Positions 9,458 to 17,341 of a stretch of DNA of 44,140 nt are shown here, piece after piece. Every line of letters begins with the position of its first letter. Positions within the stretch are counted from its first letter, which is position 1. The stretch covers positions 1 to 44,140 of the forward strand of contig SVHB01000010.1 of assembly GCA_015056005.1 (NCBI GenBank), read 5' to 3'. The stretch is from Clostridiales bacterium (GTDB taxonomy: Bacteria; Bacillota; Clostridia; Christensenellales; UBA1750). A program made the position numbers and the translations under genes. The notes beneath the pieces are model-generated. The model was given only the letters and a program-made list of their open reading frames with translations. It ran no database searches and was not told the origin of the DNA.

Positions 9458-9516
9458 AGACTCGAAATCAGTTTGGCGGCAACGTCACATGGGTTCGAAT
9501 CCCATCCTCTCCGCCA
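9458..9516 (+). other. 3' remnant of tRNA-Ser(CGA); island attachment-site copy
   Basis: agactcgaaatcagtttggcggcaacgtcacatgggttcgaatcccatcctctccgcca: CGA anticodon loop, variable arm, intact T-arm (ATGGG-TTCGAAT-CCCAT), CCTCTCC-G-CCA; no matching 5' GGAGAGG upstream. Confidence 0.85.
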
Positions 9517-9521
9517 GAAAA

Positions 9522-9549
9522 AAGCAAGTCGAAAGACTTGCTTTTTTTT
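9522..9549 (+). terminator. Rho-independent terminator after the tRNA-Ser remnant
   Basis: AAGCAAGTC-GAAA-GACTTGCTT followed by T-run. Confidence 0.85.
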
Positions 9550-9553
9550 AACG

Positions 9554-9727
9554 AAATAAATCCCTTACGGGCTTTGTGAAATGCGCTTCGCGCGTGAAAT
9601 ATGGCTCCGCCATGTGAAATGCGCTGACGCGCGTTAGGGATTTGTTTCATTTCACTTGATGCGTCGGCATCAAATTTCACAATTTACGAAGTGAATTATT
9701 TCACCGTGAACGTAAGCGAACGATTTC
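9554..9727. repeat. Array of short hairpins separated by GTGAAAT / ATTTCAC words
   Basis: gtgaaat gcgcttcgcgc gtgaaat atggctccgccat gtgaaat gcgctgacgcgc ... atttcac ttgatgcgtcggcatcaa atttcac aatttacgaagtgaatt atttcac. Confidence 0.8.
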
Positions 9728-9911
9728 ACTAAGATTTCATCAATCCCGAGTATAGGCTAACACTTTATCATATGCCCAATAATTTATCGGATCGCTCTGT
9801 GATGCGCCATTTTTGCCCATCATACAGTATAATACATTGAAATAAGCAATATTTTGTGATATCATTACCAATGGAAAAATATGTCGAAACATAAGGGTTA
9901 CAGGTATTGCT

Positions 9912-10751
9912 ATGGGAGTTATCGAGACTTTATTGATCACTACCTTCCTTGCCGGTGTGGTGGGAACGGGCTTGGGCGGCCTGATAGGCGCGCTTCTGGA
10001 AAAGGATTCAAACAGGACCGTCAGCCTGCTTTTGAGCTTTGCGGGCGGCGTTATGCTCAGCGTTGTCTGCTTTGACCTTGTTGTCGAGGCGATCGAGACC
10101 AACGTGGGCGTGCTTACCGTTATAGGCGCTATCGCGGCGGGCGTTGCGATAATTTATTTGCTCAACTATCTTATAGACAAAAAGACCAACCCCGAGGTGC
10201 CGCACATCGACGAGAACCACCCCAAGACTGCGGACGATCTGGATGAGCTCATCCACAGCGACCATCTTGAGCAGCATTACGCAAAAAACGATAAGAAATT
10301 CAGCCTGTTTATTGCAGGTATCGTTATGGCAAGCGCGATCGCGCTGCATAACGTGCCCGAGGGCATGACGATAGGCGCTTCCTATGCAAGCAATAACGGC
10401 GTGATGGGCAGCGCTGCGCTGGTTCTTGCCGTTCTTATCGGTCTTCACAATATCCCTGAGGGCATGGCGGTCTCTGTTCCTCTGATAGCGGGCGGCATGC
10501 CCAAATGGAAATCCGTGCTGATCACTGCAAGCTCGGGTGTTCCCACCATGATAGGCGCGCTCCTTGGCTTCCTTCTGGGCGAGATCGGCCCGCTCGGCCT
10601 TGCGATAAGCCTTGGCTTTGCAAGCGGCGCGATGCTGTATGTCGTCTTTGGCGAGATCCTGCCTCAGGCTATACTCATGTATCACAGCAAGCTGCCCTCT
10701 TTCTCTGCGATAGTGGGCATACTGGTAGGCCTTTTCATCATCTTTATTTAG
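9912..10751 (+). CDS. ZIP family metal transporter
   Basis: Multi-TM; HNVPEGMTIGASY and HNIPEGMAVSVPLIAGG ZIP signatures. Confidence 0.92.
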   Translation: MGVIETLLITTFLAGVVGTGLGGLIGALLEKDSNRTVSLLLSFAGGVMLSVVCFDLVVEAIETNVGVLTVIGAIAAGVAIIYLLNYLIDKKTNPEVPHIDENHPKTADDLDELIHSDHLEQHYAKNDKKFSLFIAGIVMASAIALHNVPEGMTIGASYASNNGVMGSAALVLAVLIGLHNIPEGMAVSVPLIAGGMPKWKSVLITASSGVPTMIGALLGFLLGEIGPLGLAISLGFASGAMLYVVFGEILPQAILMYHSKLPSFSAIVGILVGLFIIFI

Positions 10752-10778
10752 GCGCGCTTTGGTTTAGGAGAGTTTGAT

Positions 10779-11429
10779 ATGCTTGAAAAAATGGCGAATT
10801 TTTTTGAAAACAGGATATCCGATTACGATGAGCATATGCGAAGGGATATTTTTGGCGCAAAGGAGTTTTATCCCTTTACGGCTGCGTGCCTGCCCGCATG
10901 CCCCGGGGCAAAGGTTTTGGATCTTGGCTGCGGCACCGGGCTGGAGCTGGAGGATTATTACAAAATAAATAAGAGCGCCGATATCACGGGTATCGATCTT
11001 TCACAGGGGATGCTCAAGAAGCTTGCGCAGAAATTCCCGGATAAAAAACTAACCCTTATCTGCGGCTCGTATTTTGAAGAGGATATGGGTTTGGAAGTTT
11101 TTGACGCAGCTGTTTCGGTCGAATCTCTCCATCATTTTACCAAAGAAGAAAAAATACCGCTGTATAAAAAGCTGTTTGGTGCTCTTAAAAGCGGCGGATA
11201 TTTCATCCTCACCGATTATTTTGCCGATACGACTAAGCGCGAAGAGTTTTTTGCCAAAGAGCTTTTGCGGCTCAAAAAGGAAAACGGTATAAACGATAAC
11301 GAGTTTTATCATTACGATACTCCGCTGACCGTGGAGCATGAAACTCAGGCGCTTTTAAGCGCCGGGTTCACATCGGTAAAGGTATTGAAAAGCTGGGAAA
11401 ACACATACACTCTCAAAGCCCAAAAATAA
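10779..11429 (+). CDS. Class I SAM-dependent methyltransferase
   Basis: VLDLGCGTGLELEDYYK motif I, DITGIDLSQGML. Confidence 0.88.
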   Translation: MLEKMANFFENRISDYDEHMRRDIFGAKEFYPFTAACLPACPGAKVLDLGCGTGLELEDYYKINKSADITGIDLSQGMLKKLAQKFPDKKLTLICGSYFEEDMGLEVFDAAVSVESLHHFTKEEKIPLYKKLFGALKSGGYFILTDYFADTTKREEFFAKELLRLKKENGINDNEFYHYDTPLTVEHETQALLSAGFTSVKVLKSWENTYTLKAQK

Positions 11430-11431
11430 GC

Positions 11432-11474
11432 ATACGCCCGAAGAAATATCCTTCGGGCGTATATTTTTGTTTTT
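11432..11474. terminator. Bidirectional terminator
   Basis: ATACGCCCGAAG aaatat CTTCGGGCGTAT followed by T-rich tract; between convergent genes. Confidence 0.85.
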
Positions 11475-11739
11475 ACAGCTTTTTTCCGCATTGCGGGCAG
11501 AAGCGCGCGAAGCGGTTTAGAACGATCCTGCAATCATCGCAGTGGTGATTGCTTTCGTAATATTCGTCAAAAAGGCTTTTTTCGGGCAGCGGCGAAGAGC
11601 AGATATCGCATTTTACTGCCTTTGCATCGCATTTGCAGCCGCAGGTTTTGCAGACTTTGATCTTTTTCATCGCCTCGGTACCAAAACCGAGCTCTTCCAT
11701 ATCAGTTTTTCGAAGTTTTATAAGCTTTTGCGCAGTCAA
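11473..11739 (-). CDS. Zinc-ribbon protein
   Basis: VCKTCGCKCDAKAVKCDICSS...HHCDDCRIVLNRFARFCPQCGKKL; TTG start proposed at 11739 with gaggtgg RBS. Confidence 0.6.
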   Translation of the reverse strand: MTAQKLIKLRKTDMEELGFGTEAMKKIKVCKTCGCKCDAKAVKCDICSSPLPEKSLFDEYYESNHHCDDCRIVLNRFARFCPQCGKKL

Positions 11740-11740
11740 G

Positions 11741-12100
11741 CTATTCCACCTCTCTGTACCTGAGCTTTGAACCGCATTTGCGGCAGAAAACATCGTCGGG
11801 GTCAACTCTTTGCCCGCACTGAGAGCAAAAATGGGGAGTATCCTCCCATGGAGTGCATATCGCACAGTTGAGGGTATCGGCGTTGTACATTTCGTCGCTC
11901 ACCCATTTGCCGCATTTCTGGCATCTGTTGAAATGGTTTTTGCCGTCGCGCTCCCATGCGATATACAAAGCATCTTCCTCGGTCTGAGCAAAGGTAGGGT
12001 TACTGGTAGCCACCAGCATTCCGGAGGCTTCGCAGAAAAAATGGTAACGCCTGCCCTTGTCGCTTGTGATCATCCTGTAGGGCGCAGTCTGACCTCTCAT
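11741..12100 (-). CDS. Zinc-ribbon protein
   Basis: CQKCGKWV...CAICTPWEDTPHFCSQCGQRVDPDDVFCRKCGSKL. Confidence 0.75.
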   Translation of the reverse strand: MRGQTAPYRMITSDKGRRYHFFCEASGMLVATSNPTFAQTEEDALYIAWERDGKNHFNRCQKCGKWVSDEMYNADTLNCAICTPWEDTPHFCSQCGQRVDPDDVFCRKCGSKLRYREVE

Positions 12101-12412
12101 AACAGCTCTGCCTCCTTTGCGCTTGTTGTTTCATACCTGTATTTATGTTATAATAAAAAAATAAGGAAGGGCGAATTTGTTCGTTGGCGTGTCAAAGAGA
12201 TTTTCAAAAAGGATGACCTTGTTTGAAATAGGGAGCCCTTCTGTTGGGGTGTCAAGCATTGCTCGTTCTCCTTGGGCGATGCTTACATTTATTATTTTAT
12301 ATTATTCCGTGTTTTTGTCCCCACACCAAAACGGAAAATGGGTGGGAAAAGAATGGATTTCTTCAAAACGCGGTATTTTGTGCATGATTTTTCTGCCAAG
12401 GAGGAAAATGCC

Positions 12413-13741
12413 ATGAAACGATTTGTGTCTCTGCTTGTGTCGGCGGTGCTTCTTATGCTGCTTTTGACAGGCTGTGCAGAAAATACGTCCCTTTCGCCCT
12501 CGGATCCCGTCACCGTTACCCTGTGGCATGTATACGGTGAGCAGGCAGATTCGCCCATGAACCGCCTTGTCGAGGAGTTCAATTCAAGCGTTGGCCTTGA
12601 AAAGGGCATCGTGGTGTCGGTCACCAACGTGACCGGCTCGTCAAAGATCAGCGGCCAGCTCGAAGCTGCCATCGCGGGGACCCCCGGCGCGCTTGAGATC
12701 CCCGACCTGTTTTCCTGCCATACCAATACTGCGGTGGTCATCGGAGCGGACAAGCTTGTTGACTGGAACGATTTCTTTACCAAAGAAGAACTTTCCGATT
12801 TCGTGCCCGAATTCATCGAGGACGGCACAAAGGACGAAAAATTTGTGGTTTTCCCTGTGTCCAAGTCCACATATGCGCTTTTCATAAACGGCTCCCAGTT
12901 TGAAAGGTTCTCCGCAGATACGGGCGTAAATTATGATATGCTTTCCACATGGGAGGGCTTCTTTGACGCTGCTCAAAAATACTATGAATGGTCGGGCGGC
13001 AAGACCTTCTGCGCGCTCGATTACCTCATCCGCCATGTGGAGCTGGACGTTCTTGCAAAGGGCGATGAGCTTGAATACACTCAAAACGGCTGGTATGACC
13101 TTGAAAGCGAGTCCGTAAAGGAAAGCTTCATGATGTTTGCAAACGCTATTGCCAAGGGGCATATCGCGGTCTCCGACCTTTATGCAAACACTCAGGTAAT
13201 GACGGGCGAGGCGCTCTCGGGCATCGGCTCCACCGCGGCTATCGGCTATTATAACGACGAGGTCACCTATCCCGACAACACCAAAGAGTCCACCAATCTT
13301 CAGGTGCTGCCCCTGCCAAGGAGCGGCGAGGGCACTCAGTATATGCCCCAGACCGGCGTAGGGCTTGCTGCCTATTACAAAAACGAGCGCAAGGCCGAGG
13401 CGGCGGCAGAGTTCATCAAATGGTTCACTCAGGGCGAGCGCAACCTCGATTTTGTAGTAAGCACAGGCTATATGCCCGTGAACAACGCCGCCTTTGACGC
13501 GATCGAAAATTATGATTTTGATTCTCAGGGCTACTTAAATCTCTACAGCGCCATAAGGCAGATGCGGGAGGAATATATCCCCGTCGTCCGTCCCGATTTT
13601 GACGGCTACTACGATAAGGTCAACGAGCTATATGACGGGATCAGAGGAATGCAGGCTGAGCTTTCACAAAGAAGCGATTCGGGCGAGGACGTTTCGGTGC
13701 TTGCAAACGAGATCTGGGAGCTTTTCAGCTCTATCAGGTGA
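12413..13741 (+). CDS. Extracellular solute-binding lipoprotein (ABC transporter family 1 type)
   Basis: MKRFVSLLVSAVLLMLLLTGCAEN lipobox; VTLWHVYGEQADSPMNRLVEEFN; RBS gaggaaa. Confidence 0.88.
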   Translation: MKRFVSLLVSAVLLMLLLTGCAENTSLSPSDPVTVTLWHVYGEQADSPMNRLVEEFNSSVGLEKGIVVSVTNVTGSSKISGQLEAAIAGTPGALEIPDLFSCHTNTAVVIGADKLVDWNDFFTKEELSDFVPEFIEDGTKDEKFVVFPVSKSTYALFINGSQFERFSADTGVNYDMLSTWEGFFDAAQKYYEWSGGKTFCALDYLIRHVELDVLAKGDELEYTQNGWYDLESESVKESFMMFANAIAKGHIAVSDLYANTQVMTGEALSGIGSTAAIGYYNDEVTYPDNTKESTNLQVLPLPRSGEGTQYMPQTGVGLAAYYKNERKAEAAAEFIKWFTQGERNLDFVVSTGYMPVNNAAFDAIENYDFDSQGYLNLYSAIRQMREEYIPVVRPDFDGYYDKVNELYDGIRGMQAELSQRSDSGEDVSVLANEIWELFSSIR

Positions 13742-13759
13742 CCCAAGGGGTGGTGAGAT

Positions 13760-15670
13760 GTGCGTCTTTTGCGTATGACGAAATATCCCGAATGGACGCT
13801 GAAGAGAAAGCTCTTTGGCTATATGCTGCTTCTGGCAGCGGTGCTCATACTTACCGTTATGGTGGGCTTTTTTCTGCTGGGCAGGTTTGTGATAACTCAA
13901 AAGGACGTCTATGATACCCTTGATGTGCAGATGGAGGTCTTTGAAAGGGATATAGAGACCCATTTTGATCATCTCTTTGCCGCAAGCATACGACTTTCAT
14001 ATAACATGAGCGAAATGCTTGAGGAATATTTTGCCGATAATGACGTCTCGATACGATCAATAACCGATTCAGCCGACGATATAGCCGCCCTTCAGGAAAA
14101 GATGATCGAGCATCTGAGCTTCAAGCTCTTGCAGGAGGAATGCTCAGGCGTTTTCGTTATGCTGGATACCACCATAAACAGCGCGCTTGAAAATTCCGAC
14201 CTTTCAAGAACCGGAATATATCTTCAGATAAACGGCTATGAGGACTCGAGCGAAAATATGCTGCTCTACCGAGGCTCCTCGAATATCGCAAAGCGCCATG
14301 GGATAATGCCGCACAGGAAGTGGCGTCTGGAGTTCAGAACGGATCTTTTCCCAAATTACGATAAGATCATGGAGTTGTCCTCCGATTTGCCGGAAACTGC
14401 CTATTATTTGACCGACCTTTTTAAGCTGCCGGGGACCTCCGACGAGGTCATGCTGCTTGTAAGCCCCATAAAGGGCAGCGACGGAAGCTTTTTGGGCGTC
14501 TGCGGTTATGAGGTCAGTAAAAGCTTTTTTATGACCCATCACGCTCAGCCCAGCAAGCTTGATCACATGGTATGCCTTTTAAGCCCCGGAGACGGAAATG
14601 AGCTTTATTCCTCCATGGGTCTTAGCTGCGGCATAAGCAAGGGCTATTACAGAGCTCCAAGCGGCGTTCTGACTTTGGAGGGCGAGCGGGGAGGTTTGCT
14701 TGAATTTTCGGGCGATTCCGTGCCCTATATCGGCATCACCCGACCGATATCCTTTACCCCCAATAACGAGGACAGCTATCTTTCGGTCATGCTGCTCAAG
14801 GACGATTATGACAGAAGCATAAGAAAATCGACTCTCCAAAACCTGCTGCTTTTGGTGTTTGTGCTCTTCTTTGCGGTCAACTGCTGTTTGTTTTTCTCAA
14901 GACGGTTTTTGTCGCCGCTGCTTAAAGGGCTGGAGCAGCTCAAATCCGACAGGCATGCGGGTACCAATATACCCGAGATCGACGACCTTTTTGAGTTTTT
15001 GGCGGAAAAAGATAGAAAATACGAGGAAAAGGTGAACGACCTTATCCGCGAAAACAGGACCGCGCTCATTGAAAAGGAAAGCCTTCTGCGCGATCATGAA
15101 AAAGCGCAGCAGCGTCTGGATGAGCTTTTGCTTGCATTGAAGGTAAAGGACAGGCAGCACGAGGAAGCCCTTTTGATCCTTGACAGGGAAAAAAGAGAGA
15201 TACAGCGCGAAAAGGATAAGCTGATCAGCGAAAACATCAGCGCGCAGGGAGACAGGGACGAGCTTCTTTCCTCACTTTATAAAAAAGAACTGGAATATGA
15301 GGAAAGCCTACAGCTTCTTATAAGGGAGAAAAACGAGCTTATCGAGCAGGTCGAACAGGCAAAGGCAAACTACACCGCCGCTCAGGAGAACCTTTCAAGA
15401 ATAGCCTATAAGATGCGTCAGGAGATCGACCCCGACGATTATCAGTGCTTCTTAAACGGCATCAGGGACCTCACCGCCGCCGAGCGCAAGATATTCGATT
15501 TGTATTTTGACGGCAAAAGCGCAAAGGAGATCCTTGATATCCTGCAGATAAAGGAAAATACCCTCAAATATCATAACAAGGGAATCTACAGCAAGCTTGG
15601 AGTATCATCCAGAAAACAGCTTTTGCAGTATGCTTCCCTCATGAAACAGCAGAACGAAAACGGCGAATAA
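13760..15670 (+). CDS. Membrane-anchored regulator: two TMs flanking an extracytoplasmic sensor, coiled coil, C-terminal LuxR-type HTH
   Basis: TM near N-term and at ~LLLLVFVLFFAVNCCLFF; coiled coil; LTAAERKIFDLYFDGKSAKEILDILQIKENTLKYHNKGIYSKLGVSSRKQLL. Confidence 0.82.
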   Translation: MRLLRMTKYPEWTLKRKLFGYMLLLAAVLILTVMVGFFLLGRFVITQKDVYDTLDVQMEVFERDIETHFDHLFAASIRLSYNMSEMLEEYFADNDVSIRSITDSADDIAALQEKMIEHLSFKLLQEECSGVFVMLDTTINSALENSDLSRTGIYLQINGYEDSSENMLLYRGSSNIAKRHGIMPHRKWRLEFRTDLFPNYDKIMELSSDLPETAYYLTDLFKLPGTSDEVMLLVSPIKGSDGSFLGVCGYEVSKSFFMTHHAQPSKLDHMVCLLSPGDGNELYSSMGLSCGISKGYYRAPSGVLTLEGERGGLLEFSGDSVPYIGITRPISFTPNNEDSYLSVMLLKDDYDRSIRKSTLQNLLLLVFVLFFAVNCCLFFSRRFLSPLLKGLEQLKSDRHAGTNIPEIDDLFEFLAEKDRKYEEKVNDLIRENRTALIEKESLLRDHEKAQQRLDELLLALKVKDRQHEEALLILDREKREIQREKDKLISENISAQGDRDELLSSLYKKELEYEESLQLLIREKNELIEQVEQAKANYTAAQENLSRIAYKMRQEIDPDDYQCFLNGIRDLTAAERKIFDLYFDGKSAKEILDILQIKENTLKYHNKGIYSKLGVSSRKQLLQYASLMKQQNENGE

Positions 15671-15675
15671 AAAAT

Positions 15676-15716
15676 ACCACCCGAAAAGGAAATGAAAAAT
15701 CTTTTCGGGTGGTTTT
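15676..15716. terminator. Terminator between convergent genes
   Basis: ACCACCCGAAAAG...CTTTTCGGGTGGT followed by TTTTTT. Confidence 0.85.
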
Positions 15717-15749
15717 TTGTGATACTGCAGCCGAAGGCTGCTTTTTTGT

Positions 15750-17309
15750 TTAGAAGCCGGTAAGCCTGAATGCGATAAGCTCGTCTGCGGATTTATCGGG
15801 TCTTGTTTCTGTCATAACGCAGAGGATGCTGCCGTCGTCCATAAGGTCTGCGCCTGCAAACCAGGGGTAGCTGGTGCCGAACAGCTCGGAATCCTCAATC
15901 ACGCCGATGAACTCGCCGCTGTTATCCCAGAAAGCGATCTCGCGCATATTTCCGTCAAAGGCGATAAAACCGTTTTGGGTGCCGGCTGCAAAAGTGACGC
16001 TGCCGAGCCCGAAACCGTCGGTTTCGTGGTCAAGCTTGTATTTGAGATTACCCTTGTGGTCGTAAACAAATACCCTGTGCTCATCGTCGGATTTGTCCGT
16101 GCCGGAAATGTAGATATAGTTTTCGTCAATGTTCAAGGAGGAGATGTTGCCGACCTCGTCAAAGGTGAAGTCTCCGCCGTCCTCCATGCCGTCATAATTT
16201 ATAACGGCGCGCCTTGAACTGTCGCCGGAGGAGAAATAGCTGATGCCCCAAAGTCCGTCGGGCGCAACTGCAAGGTAATCCGGACCCTCGCTCTGGTACA
16301 AAATGTCTCCGCCGTCATAGGCGAGAACGTCCTTCATAAAGCCGGAGAAGTAAACCACGCCGCCGCCTGCGTCGACCTTATCGTATTCCTCGTCGGACTC
16401 AACATCGCGGAAGTAAGCAAGAGTGCCGTTTTCGAGCTGATATACTTTGATCTTATGATCGGTGAGTATGTATACGGTGTCTTCAACGGTCTCAACATCG
16501 TGATCGAAAACACTTTCGGCCAGCAGAGGATCGTCAAGCTTTAAGAATTCGGAGGTTATGGTATAGCTGCCGACCTTTGCGGTGTGCAGATCGGTATCAT
16601 AGGGCTCGCCTTCCCAGTACCAGGGGAAATCCACATTGCCAACATCGGTCAAAGTGAAATTCAGGCTGTCGATAATGGGCTTTACGCGCTCATCGTCAAA
16701 CTCGTCTATCATGATGGTGTAGGAAACGCCTGCGCCCTCGCTGCGGCCGAAATAGGTCACTGCGTTGCCGTAGGGGCTTTGGTAGCAGAGCATCTCCTGA
16801 CCGCCGATCGTAAGCATCTGAGAGTCGTATTTGCCGTCGACGAAATCCCTGTGATCAAAGCCGTAGTATTTAAGGTCGTCCCTGAAATCCTCGGCGTCTT
16901 CGATCTCGGCAAGCACGGTCACCGAATTTTCGGTCGTATCGTCTTCACCGGGGATGCTGAGCTTAAAGAAGCACATATCGTCGTCGTAGTACGCATCGTC
17001 ATCATCCTGAACCCATTTATCGTCCTCGTTATAGCCGACTGAGAACATATTGCCCTCAAAATAAGTGAGGTCTTCATTGAGCACGGGAGGAACAGGGTCG
17101 GGTGCGCCGTTCATAGGCTCCCCCGCTTGTGTGGGATCGGGCGCGGTCTGCTGGGGCTGGTTTTGAGCGACGGTGCTGCTTTGTTCGGGCGCCTTGCCTG
17201 TTTTGACAGCGATAGCATCGGCTGCGCTTATATCGCTGAGCGATTTACCGCTGCAGGATACGAGCAGGAGCATAAGAGATGCGAGCAGCAATGCAATTAG
17301 CTTTTTCAT
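15750..17309 (-). CDS. Putative lipoprotein of unknown function
   Basis: MKKLIALLLASLMLLLVSCSGKS lipobox. Confidence 0.7.
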   Translation of the reverse strand: MKKLIALLLASLMLLLVSCSGKSLSDISAADAIAVKTGKAPEQSSTVAQNQPQQTAPDPTQAGEPMNGAPDPVPPVLNEDLTYFEGNMFSVGYNEDDKWVQDDDDAYYDDDMCFFKLSIPGEDDTTENSVTVLAEIEDAEDFRDDLKYYGFDHRDFVDGKYDSQMLTIGGQEMLCYQSPYGNAVTYFGRSEGAGVSYTIMIDEFDDERVKPIIDSLNFTLTDVGNVDFPWYWEGEPYDTDLHTAKVGSYTITSEFLKLDDPLLAESVFDHDVETVEDTVYILTDHKIKVYQLENGTLAYFRDVESDEEYDKVDAGGGVVYFSGFMKDVLAYDGGDILYQSEGPDYLAVAPDGLWGISYFSSGDSSRRAVINYDGMEDGGDFTFDEVGNISSLNIDENYIYISGTDKSDDEHRVFVYDHKGNLKYKLDHETDGFGLGSVTFAAGTQNGFIAFDGNMREIAFWDNSGEFIGVIEDSELFGTSYPWFAGADLMDDGSILCVMTETRPDKSADELIAFRLTGF

Positions 17310-17341
17310 GACGGTCTCCTTTCCTTTTCGTTTTGAAAAAC

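Larger units (their letters stand above)
1..9516. mobile_element. Right part of an integrated genomic island carrying restriction/defence genes; left end lies outside the window
   Basis: Visibly AT-richer than downstream DNA, R-M and TnpV/HTH genes, ends exactly at a 5'-truncated tRNA-Ser 3' end (9458-9516). No integrase seen in the window. Confidence 0.7.

Noticed and set aside
9427-9516. Intact tRNA-Ser gene
   Set aside because: No 5' acceptor strand GGAGAGG or D-arm upstream; anticodon stem 5' arm (taaaaga) does not pair properly.
1-9516. Complete ICE with integrase and conjugation genes in the window
   Set aside because: No integrase, relaxase or T4SS gene visible; only the right-end cargo is present.
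9468-9680. 70-aa minus-strand ORF (…FSGGEDGIRTHVTLPPN)
   Set aside because: Reading through the tRNA-Ser remnant antisense; a known artefact signature, not a gene.
9554-9727. CRISPR array
   Set aside because: Spacer word only 7 bp, intervening units are self-complementary hairpins, no cas genes.
10008-10685. 225-aa minus-strand ORF
   Set aside because: Antisense to the ZIP transporter; no recognisable domain.
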